Part shown: positions 40,434 through 48,827 of the stretch, in pieces | How positions within the stretch are numbered: the stretch's first letter is position 1 | How the letters are laid out: each line of letters opens with the position of its first letter | NCBI RefSeq assembly: GCF_023617245.1 | Contig: NZ_CP067396.1 | Coordinates: 4,030,001-4,094,000, forward strand | DNA from: Lysobacter enzymogenes | Lineage (GTDB): Bacteria > Pseudomonadota > Gammaproteobacteria > Xanthomonadales > Xanthomonadaceae | Length of the DNA stretch: 64,000 nucleotides | Reading direction: 5' to 3' | The notes under the pieces: generated by a model | Database searches by the model: none | What the model was told of the DNA's origin: nothing | Seen by the model: only the letters and a program-made list of their open reading frames with translations | Position numbers and translations under genes: made by a program

Positions 40434-41465
40434 TCAAGAGCTTTCGTCCGCAAAGAGCACCTCGACGGGCGAGCGCCTGCCCAGGCTGCGACGGGGGCGG
40501 TTGTTCATTTCCCACGCCACCTCTTTGAGGCGCTGCGCAGAATGCACCGACAGATCGGTGCCCTTGGGAAAGTATTGCCGCAACAAGCCGTTGGTGTTTT
40601 CGCAGGTTCCGCGTTGCCACGGGCTATGGGGGTCGGCGAAGTAGATCGCTAAACCAGTGCGTTCGCTCAACTGCCGATGCGATGCCATTTCCTTGCCCTG
40701 GTCGTAGGTCAAGGTCTTCTTCAAACTTTCCGGCACACCTTCGAACGCCGAGCTGAAGGCCTCCAGCACCGTGTGCGCGGTCGCGTCGGCGAGCTTGACC
40801 AGCTTGACGTACAAGGTGCGGCGGCAGACCAATACCCCAATCGCCGAGCGATTGTGCGCGCCCACGATCAGGTCGCCCTCCCAATGCCCCGGCATCAGGC
40901 GCTCATGCGCGGCCGGCGGCCGCAGGCGGATGTTGGGCAGATCCGGCAGATGGCCGCGGGCGTCGCTTCCCTGGCGCGTGCGGCGGCCGGACTTGCGCCC
41001 CTGCCGCAGCAGACGGGTCACCTGGCGGCGCAATTCGCCGCGCGGCATCGCATAAATCGCGGTATAGATCGTTTCGTGCGACACGCGCAGCCAGGGCCGG
41101 TCCGGGTACAGATCCCGCAGTTTGTCGGCAATCTGTTGCGGCGACCAGCACCGTTCCAGCCAATAGCGCACGCGTCGCCACAGCACGGTGTCGCGTCGCA
41201 GCTTGCGGCGCACGCGCGCCCGTCGCCGCAGTCGCTGGGCCCGCCGGCCCGCCCGGGTCGCATCGTAGCCAGGGTCGAAACGGGGGCGTCCGCGCAGCGG
41301 CGGCCCCGAATGGGACTGAAACCCATTACGACGCAACTCGCGAGCAATAGTGCTTTGCGCCCGACCCAACGTCTGGGCGATTTGCCGTCCGCTCGCCCCT
41401 TGGGCGATCAAGACCATGATGGCGCCGCGCTCTTCTGCGCTCAGATGCGAATACTGCTGACCCAT
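40434..41465 (-). CDS. IS30-family transposase
   Basis: A 343-residue DDE transposase. The N-terminal helix-turn-helix block is HLSAEERGAIMVLIAQGASGRQIAQTLGR followed by STIARELRRNG. The catalytic core has Asp in GHWEGDLIVG, Asp in LTYDQGKEMA and Glu in QRGTCENTNGLLRQYFPKG, spaced as in the family. The frame is complete and no stop interrupts it, so the protein could be active. The C-terminal residues after SPVEVLF may come from flanking DNA. It lies in a repeat-rich island between the beta-oxidation gene and pilZ. Confidence 0.93.
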   Translation of the reverse strand: MGQQYSHLSAEERGAIMVLIAQGASGRQIAQTLGRAQSTIARELRRNGFQSHSGPPLRGRPRFDPGYDATRAGRRAQRLRRRARVRRKLRRDTVLWRRVRYWLERCWSPQQIADKLRDLYPDRPWLRVSHETIYTAIYAMPRGELRRQVTRLLRQGRKSGRRTRQGSDARGHLPDLPNIRLRPPAAHERLMPGHWEGDLIVGAHNRSAIGVLVCRRTLYVKLVKLADATAHTVLEAFSSAFEGVPESLKKTLTYDQGKEMASHRQLSERTGLAIYFADPHSPWQRGTCENTNGLLRQYFPKGTDLSVHSAQRLKEVAWEMNNRPRRSLGRRSPVEVLFADESS

Positions 41466-41512
41466 TCACAGTGCCTCACTGAGGTGATGCACTTGAGGTT
41501 AGAGACCAGCAG
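40434..41512 (-). mobile_element. IS30-family insertion sequence, probably lacking its 3' end
   Basis: The transposase gene fills most of it. The upstream end appears to be near 41512: minus-strand homology to the composite repeat stops there and is replaced by GGTCTCTAACCTCAAGTGCA, a typical terminal-repeat position. No matching inverted end is found after the transposase stop. Instead the last codons of the transposase and the following bases resemble the tail of the composite repeat (TTGCGGACG.AAGCTCT), so the 3' end may have been lost. The exact boundaries are not proven. Confidence 0.65.
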
Positions 41513-41720
41513 CCAAAGAAAAACGCTTGTTTAAGGTCAAAAGACACTAAGTCCAGCACCTTGCGCGGGGCTGCGCCATAAGGGGCGTCCTGCCCCATGG
41601 CGCACGCGCGCATCCATGCGCGCGCCCTCCGGGGCTACGGAGCCAGGGCCTGCGGCGAGGTTTTCGTCCAAGCAAATGCAAGGCAAGGCAAGGGCAAGGC
41701 AACAGCAACCGCAACCGCAT
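41513..41720. repeat. Composite intergenic repeat block, right inverted copy
   Basis: Read on the minus strand this repeats the middle of the left block: GCATTTGCTTGG, then GGAGGGCGCGCGCATGGATG, CATGGGGCAGGACGCCCC, and AAACAAGCGTTTTTCTTTGG. It is cut off at about 41513 where the IS30 element begins. Together with the rest of 41466-41832 it makes a 367-base gap without a supported gene. Confidence 0.78.
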
Positions 41721-41832
41721 TCCGCCCTTCCCGAGAAAGGCAGCCGCAGACTCGGTTGCATCGGATCGTCGCGACGGATTACCCCGCATCCGTCGTGCTA
41801 GCCGCCTCCGACAGGAAACGGCCACAGCCGCG

Positions 41833-42192
41833 TCACATCGTGTGCGTCGGCCGCTCGGCGTTCAACGTACCGGCCAGCAGGGCCTCGATCTTGCCCTTGA
41901 TCGCATCGCCCTCGGCGGTCTCGGCGAACTGCACGCCGATGCCCGCGGTGCGGTGGCCCTGCGCACCGGTCGGCGTCACCCATACCACCTTGCCCGCGAC
42001 CGGCATGCGCTCGCCCGACTCGGGCAGGGTCAGCAGCAGGAACACCTCGTCGCCGAGGAAATAGCGCTTGGGCGTGGCGATGAAGATGCCGCCGTATTTC
42101 AGGAACGGCATGTAGGCGCTGTACAGCGCGGCCTTGTCCTTGATCGTCAGCGACAGGATGCCCTGCCGCGCTGCGCCCGCTGGTGCGTTCAT
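41833..42192 (-). CDS. pilZ: PilZ-domain protein of type IV pilus function
   Basis: A 119-residue PilZ protein of the stand-alone type (about 118 in Pseudomonas and Xanthomonas), needed for type IV pilus assembly. The fold is seen in ILSLTIKDKAALYSAYMPFLKYGGIFIATPKRYFLGDEVFLLLTL and VAGKVVWVTPTGAQGHRTAGIGVQF. The usual c-di-GMP-binding RxxxR motif at the N-terminus is absent, as is known for this subgroup. It overlaps holB (ATGA), the conserved tmk-holB-pilZ order. Confidence 0.93.
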   Translation of the reverse strand: MNAPAGAARQGILSLTIKDKAALYSAYMPFLKYGGIFIATPKRYFLGDEVFLLLTLPESGERMPVAGKVVWVTPTGAQGHRTAGIGVQFAETAEGDAIKGKIEALLAGTLNAERPTHTM

Positions 42193-43160
42193 GCCCTTCC
42201 TCCCCCGGCGCGGCGCGCTTCGTCGCTGCGCCAGGCCATCAACAATTCGGTGACCGCCAGATCGGCGCGGACCGTGGTCCGCAGCAGTTCGCGGGTCCGG
42301 TTGGCCCGGTCGAACCAGGACGCAAGACTGCGCGCGCGCGCCGGGTCGGTCAAGCCGGCGCTGGCTTCGGCGAGCGCGATGTCCGACGCGTGTCGCAGAC
42401 GCAACACCGCGTGCTCGTCGCCGACCCAACGCTGCGCGACTTCGGGCGCGGAGGTTTCGCCGCGGCCGAGCTTGGCCAGGTCGGCGGCGACTTCGCGGCG
42501 CAGCTTGAGGCCGTCGCCGGTCAACCATTCGTGCGCCAATCCGGGATGGCCGCGCGCCGCGTCGAAGGCCTCGCGCGCGGCCGCGTCGGCATGGCCCTGG
42601 GCCTTGAGCCAGGCCAGCGCCTCGTCCTGCGGCGGCAAGCGGAATTCCAGGCGCTGGCAGCGGCTGCGGATGGTCGCCGGCAGCCGCGCCGGGTGCGAGC
42701 TCACCAGCCACAGGTAGCGGCCCGGCACTGGTTCTTCCAGGGTCTTGAGCAGCGCGTTGCAGGCGGCGGTGTTGATCGCGTCGGCCGGGTCGATGATCGC
42801 GATCTGCGCGCCGCCGTACTGCGGCGTCAACGCCAGCCGTTCGGACAGGTTGCGGATCTGTTCGATCACGATTTCGGTGCGCAGCTTGGTGCCTTCCTTG
42901 TTCGGCACGAAGCTGACCAGTTGGTAATCCGGATGCGTGCCCGCGGCCAGCAGCAGGCAGCTGCGGCAACGGCCGCAGGGGCCGCCGTCGGACAGGCGCT
43001 CGCGGCACAGCAGGCCTTCGGCGAGCCGCTGCGCGACCGCGCGCTTGCCCAGTTCGGCCGGGCCGCAGAACAACAGGCCGTGGCCGAGCCGGCCGGCGGC
43101 GATGGAGGCCTGGGCCTGGTCGTAGATGCGTCGTTGCCACGGCGCGAAAACGGCGCTCAT
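42189..43160 (-). CDS. holB: DNA polymerase III subunit delta prime
   Basis: A 323-residue clamp-loader subunit. The AAA+ fold starts at FAPWQRRIYDQAQASIAAGRLGHGLLFCGPAELGKRAVAQ, and the zinc-binding cysteines are in LCRERLSDGGPCGRCRSC. Further marks are IDPADAINTAACNALLKTLEEP and the arginine-finger segment PATIRSRCQRLEF. Delta prime normally lacks ATPase activity; the P-loop here (GPAELGKR) departs from GxxGxGKT in keeping with that. It works with tau/gamma from dnaX, whose 3' end is at 62803. Both neighbours overlap it by four bases. Confidence 0.95.
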   Translation of the reverse strand: MSAVFAPWQRRIYDQAQASIAAGRLGHGLLFCGPAELGKRAVAQRLAEGLLCRERLSDGGPCGRCRSCLLLAAGTHPDYQLVSFVPNKEGTKLRTEIVIEQIRNLSERLALTPQYGGAQIAIIDPADAINTAACNALLKTLEEPVPGRYLWLVSSHPARLPATIRSRCQRLEFRLPPQDEALAWLKAQGHADAAAREAFDAARGHPGLAHEWLTGDGLKLRREVAADLAKLGRGETSAPEVAQRWVGDEHAVLRLRHASDIALAEASAGLTDPARARSLASWFDRANRTRELLRTTVRADLAVTELLMAWRSDEARRAGGGRA

Positions 43161-43807
43161 GCGGCGCCCTCCGCGGTCGCGGCGATCAACGCGCGCAGCC
43201 GCGCCACCGCCTGCGCGGCGACCGCCTCGGCGGGCTGTGCGGCATCGATCACTTCGAACCGCGCCGGCTCGGCCGCGGCGCGGTCGCGATAGCCCTGGCG
43301 CACGCGCTCGAAGAACTCGTTGCGCTCGCTCTCGATCCGGTCGGCGGCGCCGCGCCCGCGCATGCGCGCCAGGCCGACGTCGACCGGCACGTCCAGCAGC
43401 AGGGTCAGGGCCGGGCGGATGCCGACCACGCGCCGCTCCAGTTCGGCGATGAACGCCGCGTCGCCGCCGCGGCCGGCGCCCTGGTAGGCGTAGCTGGCGT
43501 CGGTGAAGCGGTCGCTGACCACCCAGGCGCCGCGCTGCAGCGCCGGCAGCACGGTCGCGCGCACGTGCTGGGCGCGCGCGGCGAACGCCAGCAGCAGTTC
43601 GGTTTCGTCGGTGGCCGGCTCGTGCTGGGTGTCGAGCATGAGCCCGCGGATCTGCTCGGCCAGCGGCGTGCCGCCGGGCTCGCGGGTGTAGACGGCCTGG
43701 ATGCCGGCGGCTTCGAACGCGCCGCGCAACGCGGCCAGCACGGTCGACTTGCCGGCGCCTTCGCCGCCCTCCAGGGTGACCAGGCGCGGCCAGGTGCGCA
43801 GGCTCAT
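43157..43807 (-). CDS. tmk: Thymidylate kinase
   Basis: A 216-residue nucleotide kinase that phosphorylates dTMP to dTDP. The P-loop is TLEGGEGAGKST near residue 12, the TMP-binding part is YTREPGGTPLAEQIR and SDRFTDASYAYQGAGR, and the lid carries RGRGAADRIESE. The start overlaps the mltG stop and the stop overlaps the holB start (ATGA in both cases), so mltG, tmk, holB and pilZ form one tightly coupled unit. Confidence 0.96.
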   Translation of the reverse strand: MSLRTWPRLVTLEGGEGAGKSTVLAALRGAFEAAGIQAVYTREPGGTPLAEQIRGLMLDTQHEPATDETELLLAFAARAQHVRATVLPALQRGAWVVSDRFTDASYAYQGAGRGGDAAFIAELERRVVGIRPALTLLLDVPVDVGLARMRGRGAADRIESERNEFFERVRQGYRDRAAAEPARFEVIDAAQPAEAVAAQAVARLRALIAATAEGAA

Positions 43808-44964
43808 CGGCTCGCTCCCGGCGCGGGCCGGGCGGCGGGCGCCGCGGACGCCGGCGACGTTTCGGCCGCTTCCTCCAGCACCGCCTTGCCCTCCTCCGGC
43901 TGGCCGCGGCCCTGGTTCTGGCGATAGCGCTGCAGGTACAGGCGCACGTTGGCCTGGTGCTGGGCGTAGGTCGCAGCGAACAGGCTGCGGCCGCTGCCGT
44001 CGCCGGCGGCGACGAAGAACAGCGCATCGCCCGGCGCCGGATTGGCCGCGGCCTTGAGCGCGGCCAGCCCGGGCATGGCGATCGGCGTCGGCGGCAGGCC
44101 GGCGCGGGTGTAGGTGTTGTACGGCGTGTCGGTCTGCAGGTCGCGCTTGCGGATGTTGCCGTCGTACGCCGAGCCGATGCCGTAGATCACGGTCGGGTCG
44201 GTCTCCAGGCGCATGCCGAGCTTGAGCCGGCGCTCGAACAGGCCGGCGATCTGCGCGCGTTCGGCCGGCACGCCGGTTTCCTTCTCCACGATCGAGGCCA
44301 TCGTCAGCAGCTCGTACGGGGTCTTGAGCACGCTGTCCTTGTCGCGTCCGGACCACGACGCCGCCAGCGCCTTGTCCATCGCCGCGGCCGCGCGCTTGAG
44401 CACGTCCAGATCGCTGTCGCCGCCGGTGTAGAAATAGGTTTCCGGCAGGAAGCGCCCTTCCGGGTGCTGCCCGCCCTTGCCGAGCGCCTTCATCAGCGCC
44501 GCGTCGTCGAGCTGTGCCGCTTGTTGCTTGAGCTTATCCGCGCGCGCCAGCGCCGTGCGCAGGTCGCGCACGTTCCAGCCGTCGACGATCACGAAGCGGT
44601 GGCTGACCACCTTGCCGTCGCGCATCGCGACCAGCAACGCGCGCGGGCTGGTGCCCGGCGCCAGCGAATACTCGCCGACCTGCAACCGCCCGGCCGCGCC
44701 GAGCTGCTTGGCCAGCAGGCGCCACTCCAGTTCCTCGCCGACCTCCACCCCGGACGCGCGCAGCTTGCGCACCACCGTCGGCAGCGAATCGCCGCGCTCG
44801 ACCAGCAGGCTCTGATCCGGCGCCAGCCCGCGCAGCGGCGCGTCGGCGAAGCCGAGGTAACGCTGCCACGCCCACCCGCCGCCCACGGCCAGCGCCGCCA
44901 GCAACAGTACGATCACGATCAGGCAACCGCAGCCGCGCTTGCCTTTCTTTTCCTTTGCCGCCAC
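43804..44964 (-). CDS. mltG: Endolytic transglycosylase MltG
   Basis: A 386-residue inner-membrane enzyme that cuts nascent peptidoglycan strands and is thought to end their elongation. A basic N-terminus and one helix (near residues 13-31) precede a LysM-like part (ERGDSLPTVVRKLRASGV). The catalytic YceG domain has the Glu in LTMASIVEKETGVPAERAQIAGLFERRL, then DPTVIYGIGSAYDGNI and the closing YNTYTRAGLPPTPI. The start is GTG. The C-terminal 40 residues are Ala/Pro-rich and not part of the domain. It is downstream of pabC, the usual order. Confidence 0.95.
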   Translation of the reverse strand: MAAKEKKGKRGCGCLIVIVLLLAALAVGGGWAWQRYLGFADAPLRGLAPDQSLLVERGDSLPTVVRKLRASGVEVGEELEWRLLAKQLGAAGRLQVGEYSLAPGTSPRALLVAMRDGKVVSHRFVIVDGWNVRDLRTALARADKLKQQAAQLDDAALMKALGKGGQHPEGRFLPETYFYTGGDSDLDVLKRAAAAMDKALAASWSGRDKDSVLKTPYELLTMASIVEKETGVPAERAQIAGLFERRLKLGMRLETDPTVIYGIGSAYDGNIRKRDLQTDTPYNTYTRAGLPPTPIAMPGLAALKAAANPAPGDALFFVAAGDGSGRSLFAATYAQHQANVRLYLQRYRQNQGRGQPEEGKAVLEEAAETSPASAAPAARPAPGASR

Positions 44965-45030
44965 GCAACCTCCGTCGAACGATCCGGGCCCGCCGCGCCG
45001 CCGCGGACCGGCGGCCGCGGATGCGGCGGC

Positions 45031-45867
45031 TCAGTCGTCGCCGGGGACGAAGGCGGGATGGGCGTCGCCGAGCCGGCGCCGCAACTCGGCCACGGCCGGA
45101 TGCGGCGCCCACTGCCGCTCGCCGAGCCGCGCCACGGGCAGGATACCGCGCACGGCGTTGCACAGGAAAATGGCATCGGCGCGTTGCAGTTCTTCGGCCG
45201 CCACCGCCGCGACCCGCGCCGCGCCGAGTTCGATCAGGCGCTGCCGGCACACGCCGGCCACGCCGCAGCGATCCACCGGCGGCGTGGTCCATTGCCGCCC
45301 GTGCAGGACGAACACATTGGCGGCGGTGGCGCAGACCGCCTCGCCGGCGGCGTTGCGCAGCAGGCCCTCGTCGATGTCCGGATCGTCCCATTCCGCCCGC
45401 GCCAGCACCTGCTCCAGGCGGTTGCAGTGCTTGAGCCCGGCCAGCGCCGGCTGCTCGGCCAGGCGCAGCTCGCACCAGCGCAGGCGCAGGCCGCCGGCGC
45501 GCGGCGGAGGCGGCAGCGGATGGCGCGAGAGGGTCCACACCGGCTCGGCCCGCGCCGGCGGCGCGTACCCGCGCCCGCCCGCGCCGCGGCTGAGGATCAG
45601 CTTGAGCACCGCGTCGGCGCCGGCGAGCAGTTCGAGCGCCTCGGCGCGTACTCGCTCCGGATCGGGCAGCGCCAGGCCCAGGCGCTGCGCGCCGTGCGTG
45701 AGCCGCGCCCAATGCGCGTCCCACCACGGCAGTTCGCCGCAGTGCGCGCGCAGGGTTTCGAACAGGGCGTCGCCGTAGGCCTGGCCGCGGTCGAACGGCG
45801 GCAAAGCCGGGAGGCGGACGCCGCCGCGGAAGAAACGCGCTTCGGGAAGGTCGTCGGCTGCGGACAT
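45031..45867 (-). CDS. pabC: Aminodeoxychorismate lyase
   Basis: A 278-residue PLP enzyme that splits aminodeoxychorismate into p-aminobenzoate and pyruvate for folate synthesis. The class IV aminotransferase fold is seen in FDRGQAYGDALFETLR, the PLP Lys in GLKHCNRLEQVLARAEW, and DEGLLRNAAGEAVCATAANVF and AVRGILPVARLG. I took the ATG at 45867, with AGGA 9 bases before it; an in-frame ATG three codons upstream overlaps that site. A terminator separates it from fabF, while mltG follows by 66 bases. Confidence 0.93.
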   Translation of the reverse strand: MSAADDLPEARFFRGGVRLPALPPFDRGQAYGDALFETLRAHCGELPWWDAHWARLTHGAQRLGLALPDPERVRAEALELLAGADAVLKLILSRGAGGRGYAPPARAEPVWTLSRHPLPPPPRAGGLRLRWCELRLAEQPALAGLKHCNRLEQVLARAEWDDPDIDEGLLRNAAGEAVCATAANVFVLHGRQWTTPPVDRCGVAGVCRQRLIELGAARVAAVAAEELQRADAIFLCNAVRGILPVARLGERQWAPHPAVAELRRRLGDAHPAFVPGDD

Positions 45868-45926
45868 GGCGGCCATCCTACGCGGCCCGCCGGACCGCCG
45901 CGCCAGCCGCGGCACCATCGCGCAAA

Positions 45927-45962
45927 GAAAAACCCGCGGAACCGAAGCTCCGCGGGTTTTCC
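45927..45962 (-). terminator. Rho-independent terminator after fabF
   Basis: AAAACCCGCGGA and TCCGCGGGTTTTT form a stem of 12 base pairs across an 8-base loop, 18 bases after the fabF stop. It has T runs on both sides and can act in both directions. Confidence 0.9.
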
Positions 45963-45980
45963 GAACAACCGAACCCAGGG

Positions 45981-47234
45981 TCAGACGCGCTTGAACACCA
46001 GCGTGCCGTTGGTGCCGCCGAAGCCGAACCCGTTCGATACCGCCACGTCGATCTTCTTCTCGCGCGCCACGTTCGGCACGTAGTCCAGATCGCAGCCCTC
46101 GCCCGGCTCGTCGAGGTTGATGGTCGGCGGGATGATGCCGTGGTGCAGCGCCAGCACCGAGAAGATCGCCTCGGCGCCGCCGGCCGCGCCGAGCAGGTGC
46201 CCGGTCATCGACTTGGTCGAGCTGACCATCATCTTGTAGGCGTGATCGCCGAGCGCGCGCTTCATCGCCAGGGTCTCGGCGAGGTCGCCGAGCGGGGTGG
46301 AGGTGCCGTGCGCGTTGAGGTACTCGACCTGCTCGGGATTGATCCCGGCGTCCTTGAACGCGGCGACCATGCAGCGCGCCGGGCCCTCGCCGTTCTCGCT
46401 CGGCGCGGTCATGTGGAACGCGTCGGAACTGGCGCCGAAGCCGGCCAGCTCGCAGTAGATGCGAGCGCCGCGCGCCTTGGCGCGTTCGTACTCTTCCAGG
46501 ATCAGGATGCCGGCGCCGTCGCCGAGCACGAAACCGTCGCGATCCTTGTCCCACGGCCGCGAGGCGCGGGCGGGATCGTCGTTGCGGGTCGACATCGCCT
46601 TCATCGAGCAGAAGCCGCCGACCGAGGTCGGCGAGGAGCCGCGCTCGGCGCCGCCGGCGACCATCACGTCGGCATCGCCGTACTGGATCATGCGCATCGC
46701 CACGCCGATGGAATGGTTGGAGGTGGCGCAGGCCGAGACCGCGGAGAAGTTCGGGCCCTTGGCGCCGGTGATCAGCGAGATCTGCCCCGGCAGCATGTTG
46801 ATGATGGTGCTGGGCACGTAGAACGGCGAGATCTTGCGCGGGCCGCCCTCGTGGTACTTGATCGTCTGCTCCTCGATGCCGAGCAGGCCGCCGATGCCCG
46901 AACCCACCAGCGCGCCGATGCGCTCGGCGTTGGAGTCGTCGACGACGATGCCGGCGTCCTGCAACGCCATCAGCGAGGCGGCGACGCCGTAATGGATGAA
47001 CTCGTCCATCTTCTTCGCGTCCTTCGTGCTCACCCCGTAGCGGGTGATGTCGAAGTCGCGCACTTCGCCGGCGATGCGGGTGGTGAACGCGGCGGGATCG
47101 AAATGGGTGATCGGACCGATGCCGCAGCGGCCGTTGACGATGCCGTCCCAGCTGCTGGCGACGTCGTTGCCGAGCGGAGAGACGAGGCCGAGGCCGGTGA
47201 CGACCACGCGGCGGTTGAAGGAACGGTTGGACAT
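45981..47234 (-). CDS. fabF: Beta-ketoacyl-ACP synthase II (FabF)
   Basis: A 417-residue condensing enzyme for fatty-acid elongation (E. coli 413). The catalytic Cys lies in SAVSACATSNHSIGVAMR near residue 168, the two His in NAHGTSTPLGDLAET and KSMTGHLLGAAGG, and the C-terminal GFGFGGTNGTLVF is typical. It is separated from acpP by 317 bases with a hairpin terminator between, so it may have its own promoter. It acts on malonyl-ACP and growing acyl-ACP made by the neighbouring genes. Confidence 0.97.
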   Translation of the reverse strand: MSNRSFNRRVVVTGLGLVSPLGNDVASSWDGIVNGRCGIGPITHFDPAAFTTRIAGEVRDFDITRYGVSTKDAKKMDEFIHYGVAASLMALQDAGIVVDDSNAERIGALVGSGIGGLLGIEEQTIKYHEGGPRKISPFYVPSTIINMLPGQISLITGAKGPNFSAVSACATSNHSIGVAMRMIQYGDADVMVAGGAERGSSPTSVGGFCSMKAMSTRNDDPARASRPWDKDRDGFVLGDGAGILILEEYERAKARGARIYCELAGFGASSDAFHMTAPSENGEGPARCMVAAFKDAGINPEQVEYLNAHGTSTPLGDLAETLAMKRALGDHAYKMMVSSTKSMTGHLLGAAGGAEAIFSVLALHHGIIPPTINLDEPGEGCDLDYVPNVAREKKIDVAVSNGFGFGGTNGTLVFKRV

Positions 47235-47421
47235 TCAGCCTTACCTCTTGGGAGCAATCTTGTTTGGAACGGATCGGTCTGGTTCGGAGCGGGTCGGTCT
47301 TGCCGGCGCCAGGTCGAGCGCGATCCGGGCCGATCGGCCCGCCGCGGCCCGGCCGCGCGGCCCGCGCGACGCGGCGACCGTACGCCGCCCGACGCTACGC
47401 CGGCGTATCGACCGGCCGGAA

Positions 47422-47449
47422 AAGCACGGGGCCGCAATGCGGCCCCGGT
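47422..47449 (-). terminator. Terminator after acpP
   Basis: On the minus strand GGGGCCGC and GCGGCCCC pair across ATT, followed by GTGCTTTT. It lies about 100 bases after the acpP stop. The T run is short. Confidence 0.65.
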
Positions 47450-47551
47450 TGGTTGCTTGTCGATCCATTGCGATGGTCGTGCGATGGTCGCCGCAACGCA
47501 TGCCGTCGGACGCCGCGCGCGAAAGCTCGTGCGCGGGCCCGTCGCGGCGGA

Positions 47552-47791
47552 TTACGACTTGACGTGCGCCTTGACGTAATCGATCGCCTGCTGCACCGAG
47601 GTGATCTTCTCGGCCTCTTCGTCCGGGATCTCGCACTCGAACTCTTCCTCGAGCGCCATCACCAGCTCGACCGTGTCGAGCGAATCCGCGCCGAGGTCGT
47701 CGACGAACGAAGCGTTGTTGGTGACCTCTTCTTCCTTGACGCCCAGCTGTTCGACCACGATCTTCTTGACGCGTTCTTCGATGCTGCTCAT
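47552..47791 (-). CDS. acpP: Acyl carrier protein
   Basis: A 79-residue acidic carrier protein. The Ser that receives phosphopantetheine is in DLGADSLDTVELVMALEEEF near residue 38. The start at 47791 (MSSIEERVKKIV) is the universal family start and is preceded by GGGAGGA 5-6 bases upstream. It carries the acyl chain for FabD, FabG, FabF and FabH coded around it. fabG lies upstream in the same direction, with 130 bases between. Confidence 0.98.
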   Translation of the reverse strand: MSSIEERVKKIVVEQLGVKEEEVTNNASFVDDLGADSLDTVELVMALEEEFECEIPDEEAEKITSVQQAIDYVKAHVKS

Positions 47792-47921
47792 GGATGCTGC
47801 TCCTCCCGTGAGGGGTTTTTCGATGGGATAGTCTAATGGAATCGGGATGTTTCGCGAGACCGGCGCCCGGCATCGGCGAAACCCCTTTGGGTTCAATCGC
47901 TTACTAGCCTACGTCAAGGCC

Positions 47922-48668
47922 TTACGGCATGTACATGCCGCCGTTGACGTGCAGCGTTTCGCCGGTGATGTAGCCGGCCCCGGGGCCGGCCAGGAACGCC
48001 ACCGCGCGGGCGATGTCGGCCGGTTCGCCGAAGCGGCCCAGCGCGATCTGGTCGAACATGGCCGTCTTCGCGTCCTGCGGCAGGTCGCGGGTCATGTCGG
48101 TGTCGATGAATCCGGGCGCGACGACGTTCACGGTCACCCCGCGGCTGCCGATCTCGCGCGCCAGCGATTTGCTGAAGGCGATCACGCCGGCCTTGGCGGC
48201 GGCGTAGTTGGCCTGGCCCGGGTTGCCGGTCACGCCGACCACCGAGGCGATGTTGATGATCCGGCCCTTGCGCGCCTTCATCATCGAGCGCATCACCGCC
48301 TTGCTGGTGCGGTAGACGCTGCTGAGATTGGTGTCGAGGATCGCCTGCCAGTCCTCGTCCTTCATCCGCATGAGCAGGTTGTCGCGGGTGATGCCGGCGT
48401 TGTTGACCAGGATCGAGATCGCGCCGATCTCCTTGGCCACCGCGTCGAGCAGGGACTCGACCGAGGCCGGATCGGCCACGTTCAGGACCCGGCCGTGGCC
48501 GCCGTGCGCGGCCAGGCGCTCGCCGATGGCGGCCGCGCCGGATTCGCTGGTGGCGGTGCCGATCACGGTCGCGCCCTGCGCGGCCAGTTCGTCGGCGATC
48601 GCCGCGCCGATGCCGCGGCTGGCGCCGGTGACCAGCGCGATTTCGCCCGAAAGCGGGGTCGTGCTCAT
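47922..48668 (-). CDS. fabG: 3-oxoacyl-ACP reductase FabG
   Basis: A 248-residue NADPH-dependent reductase of the SDR family. The cofactor motif is VTGASRGIGAAIADE, the NNAG motif is VNNAGITRDNLLMRM, and the catalytic Ser, Tyr and Lys lie in INIASVVGVTGNPGQANYAAAKAG. The C-terminal GEPADIARAVAFLAGPGAGYITGETLHVNGG is typical. It reduces the keto group after each condensation. It sits between fabD and acpP, the conserved order. Confidence 0.97.
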   Translation of the reverse strand: MSTTPLSGEIALVTGASRGIGAAIADELAAQGATVIGTATSESGAAAIGERLAAHGGHGRVLNVADPASVESLLDAVAKEIGAISILVNNAGITRDNLLMRMKDEDWQAILDTNLSSVYRTSKAVMRSMMKARKGRIINIASVVGVTGNPGQANYAAAKAGVIAFSKSLAREIGSRGVTVNVVAPGFIDTDMTRDLPQDAKTAMFDQIALGRFGEPADIARAVAFLAGPGAGYITGETLHVNGGMYMP

Positions 48669-48827
48669 TTTCTCACTCCGTAGTGCTGGCTCGTGGTTGC
48701 GCCGCTGCTGGTAACCGCCGCGTCCTGCGATCCCGCCCGCCGGGCGCGCGGCCCGGGCGCGGCCAGCCTACAGGCTGGCGTCGCGATTGAGTAGCGCGCG
48801 CGGCGCGAAAGGTGCGGCCGTGCGGGC

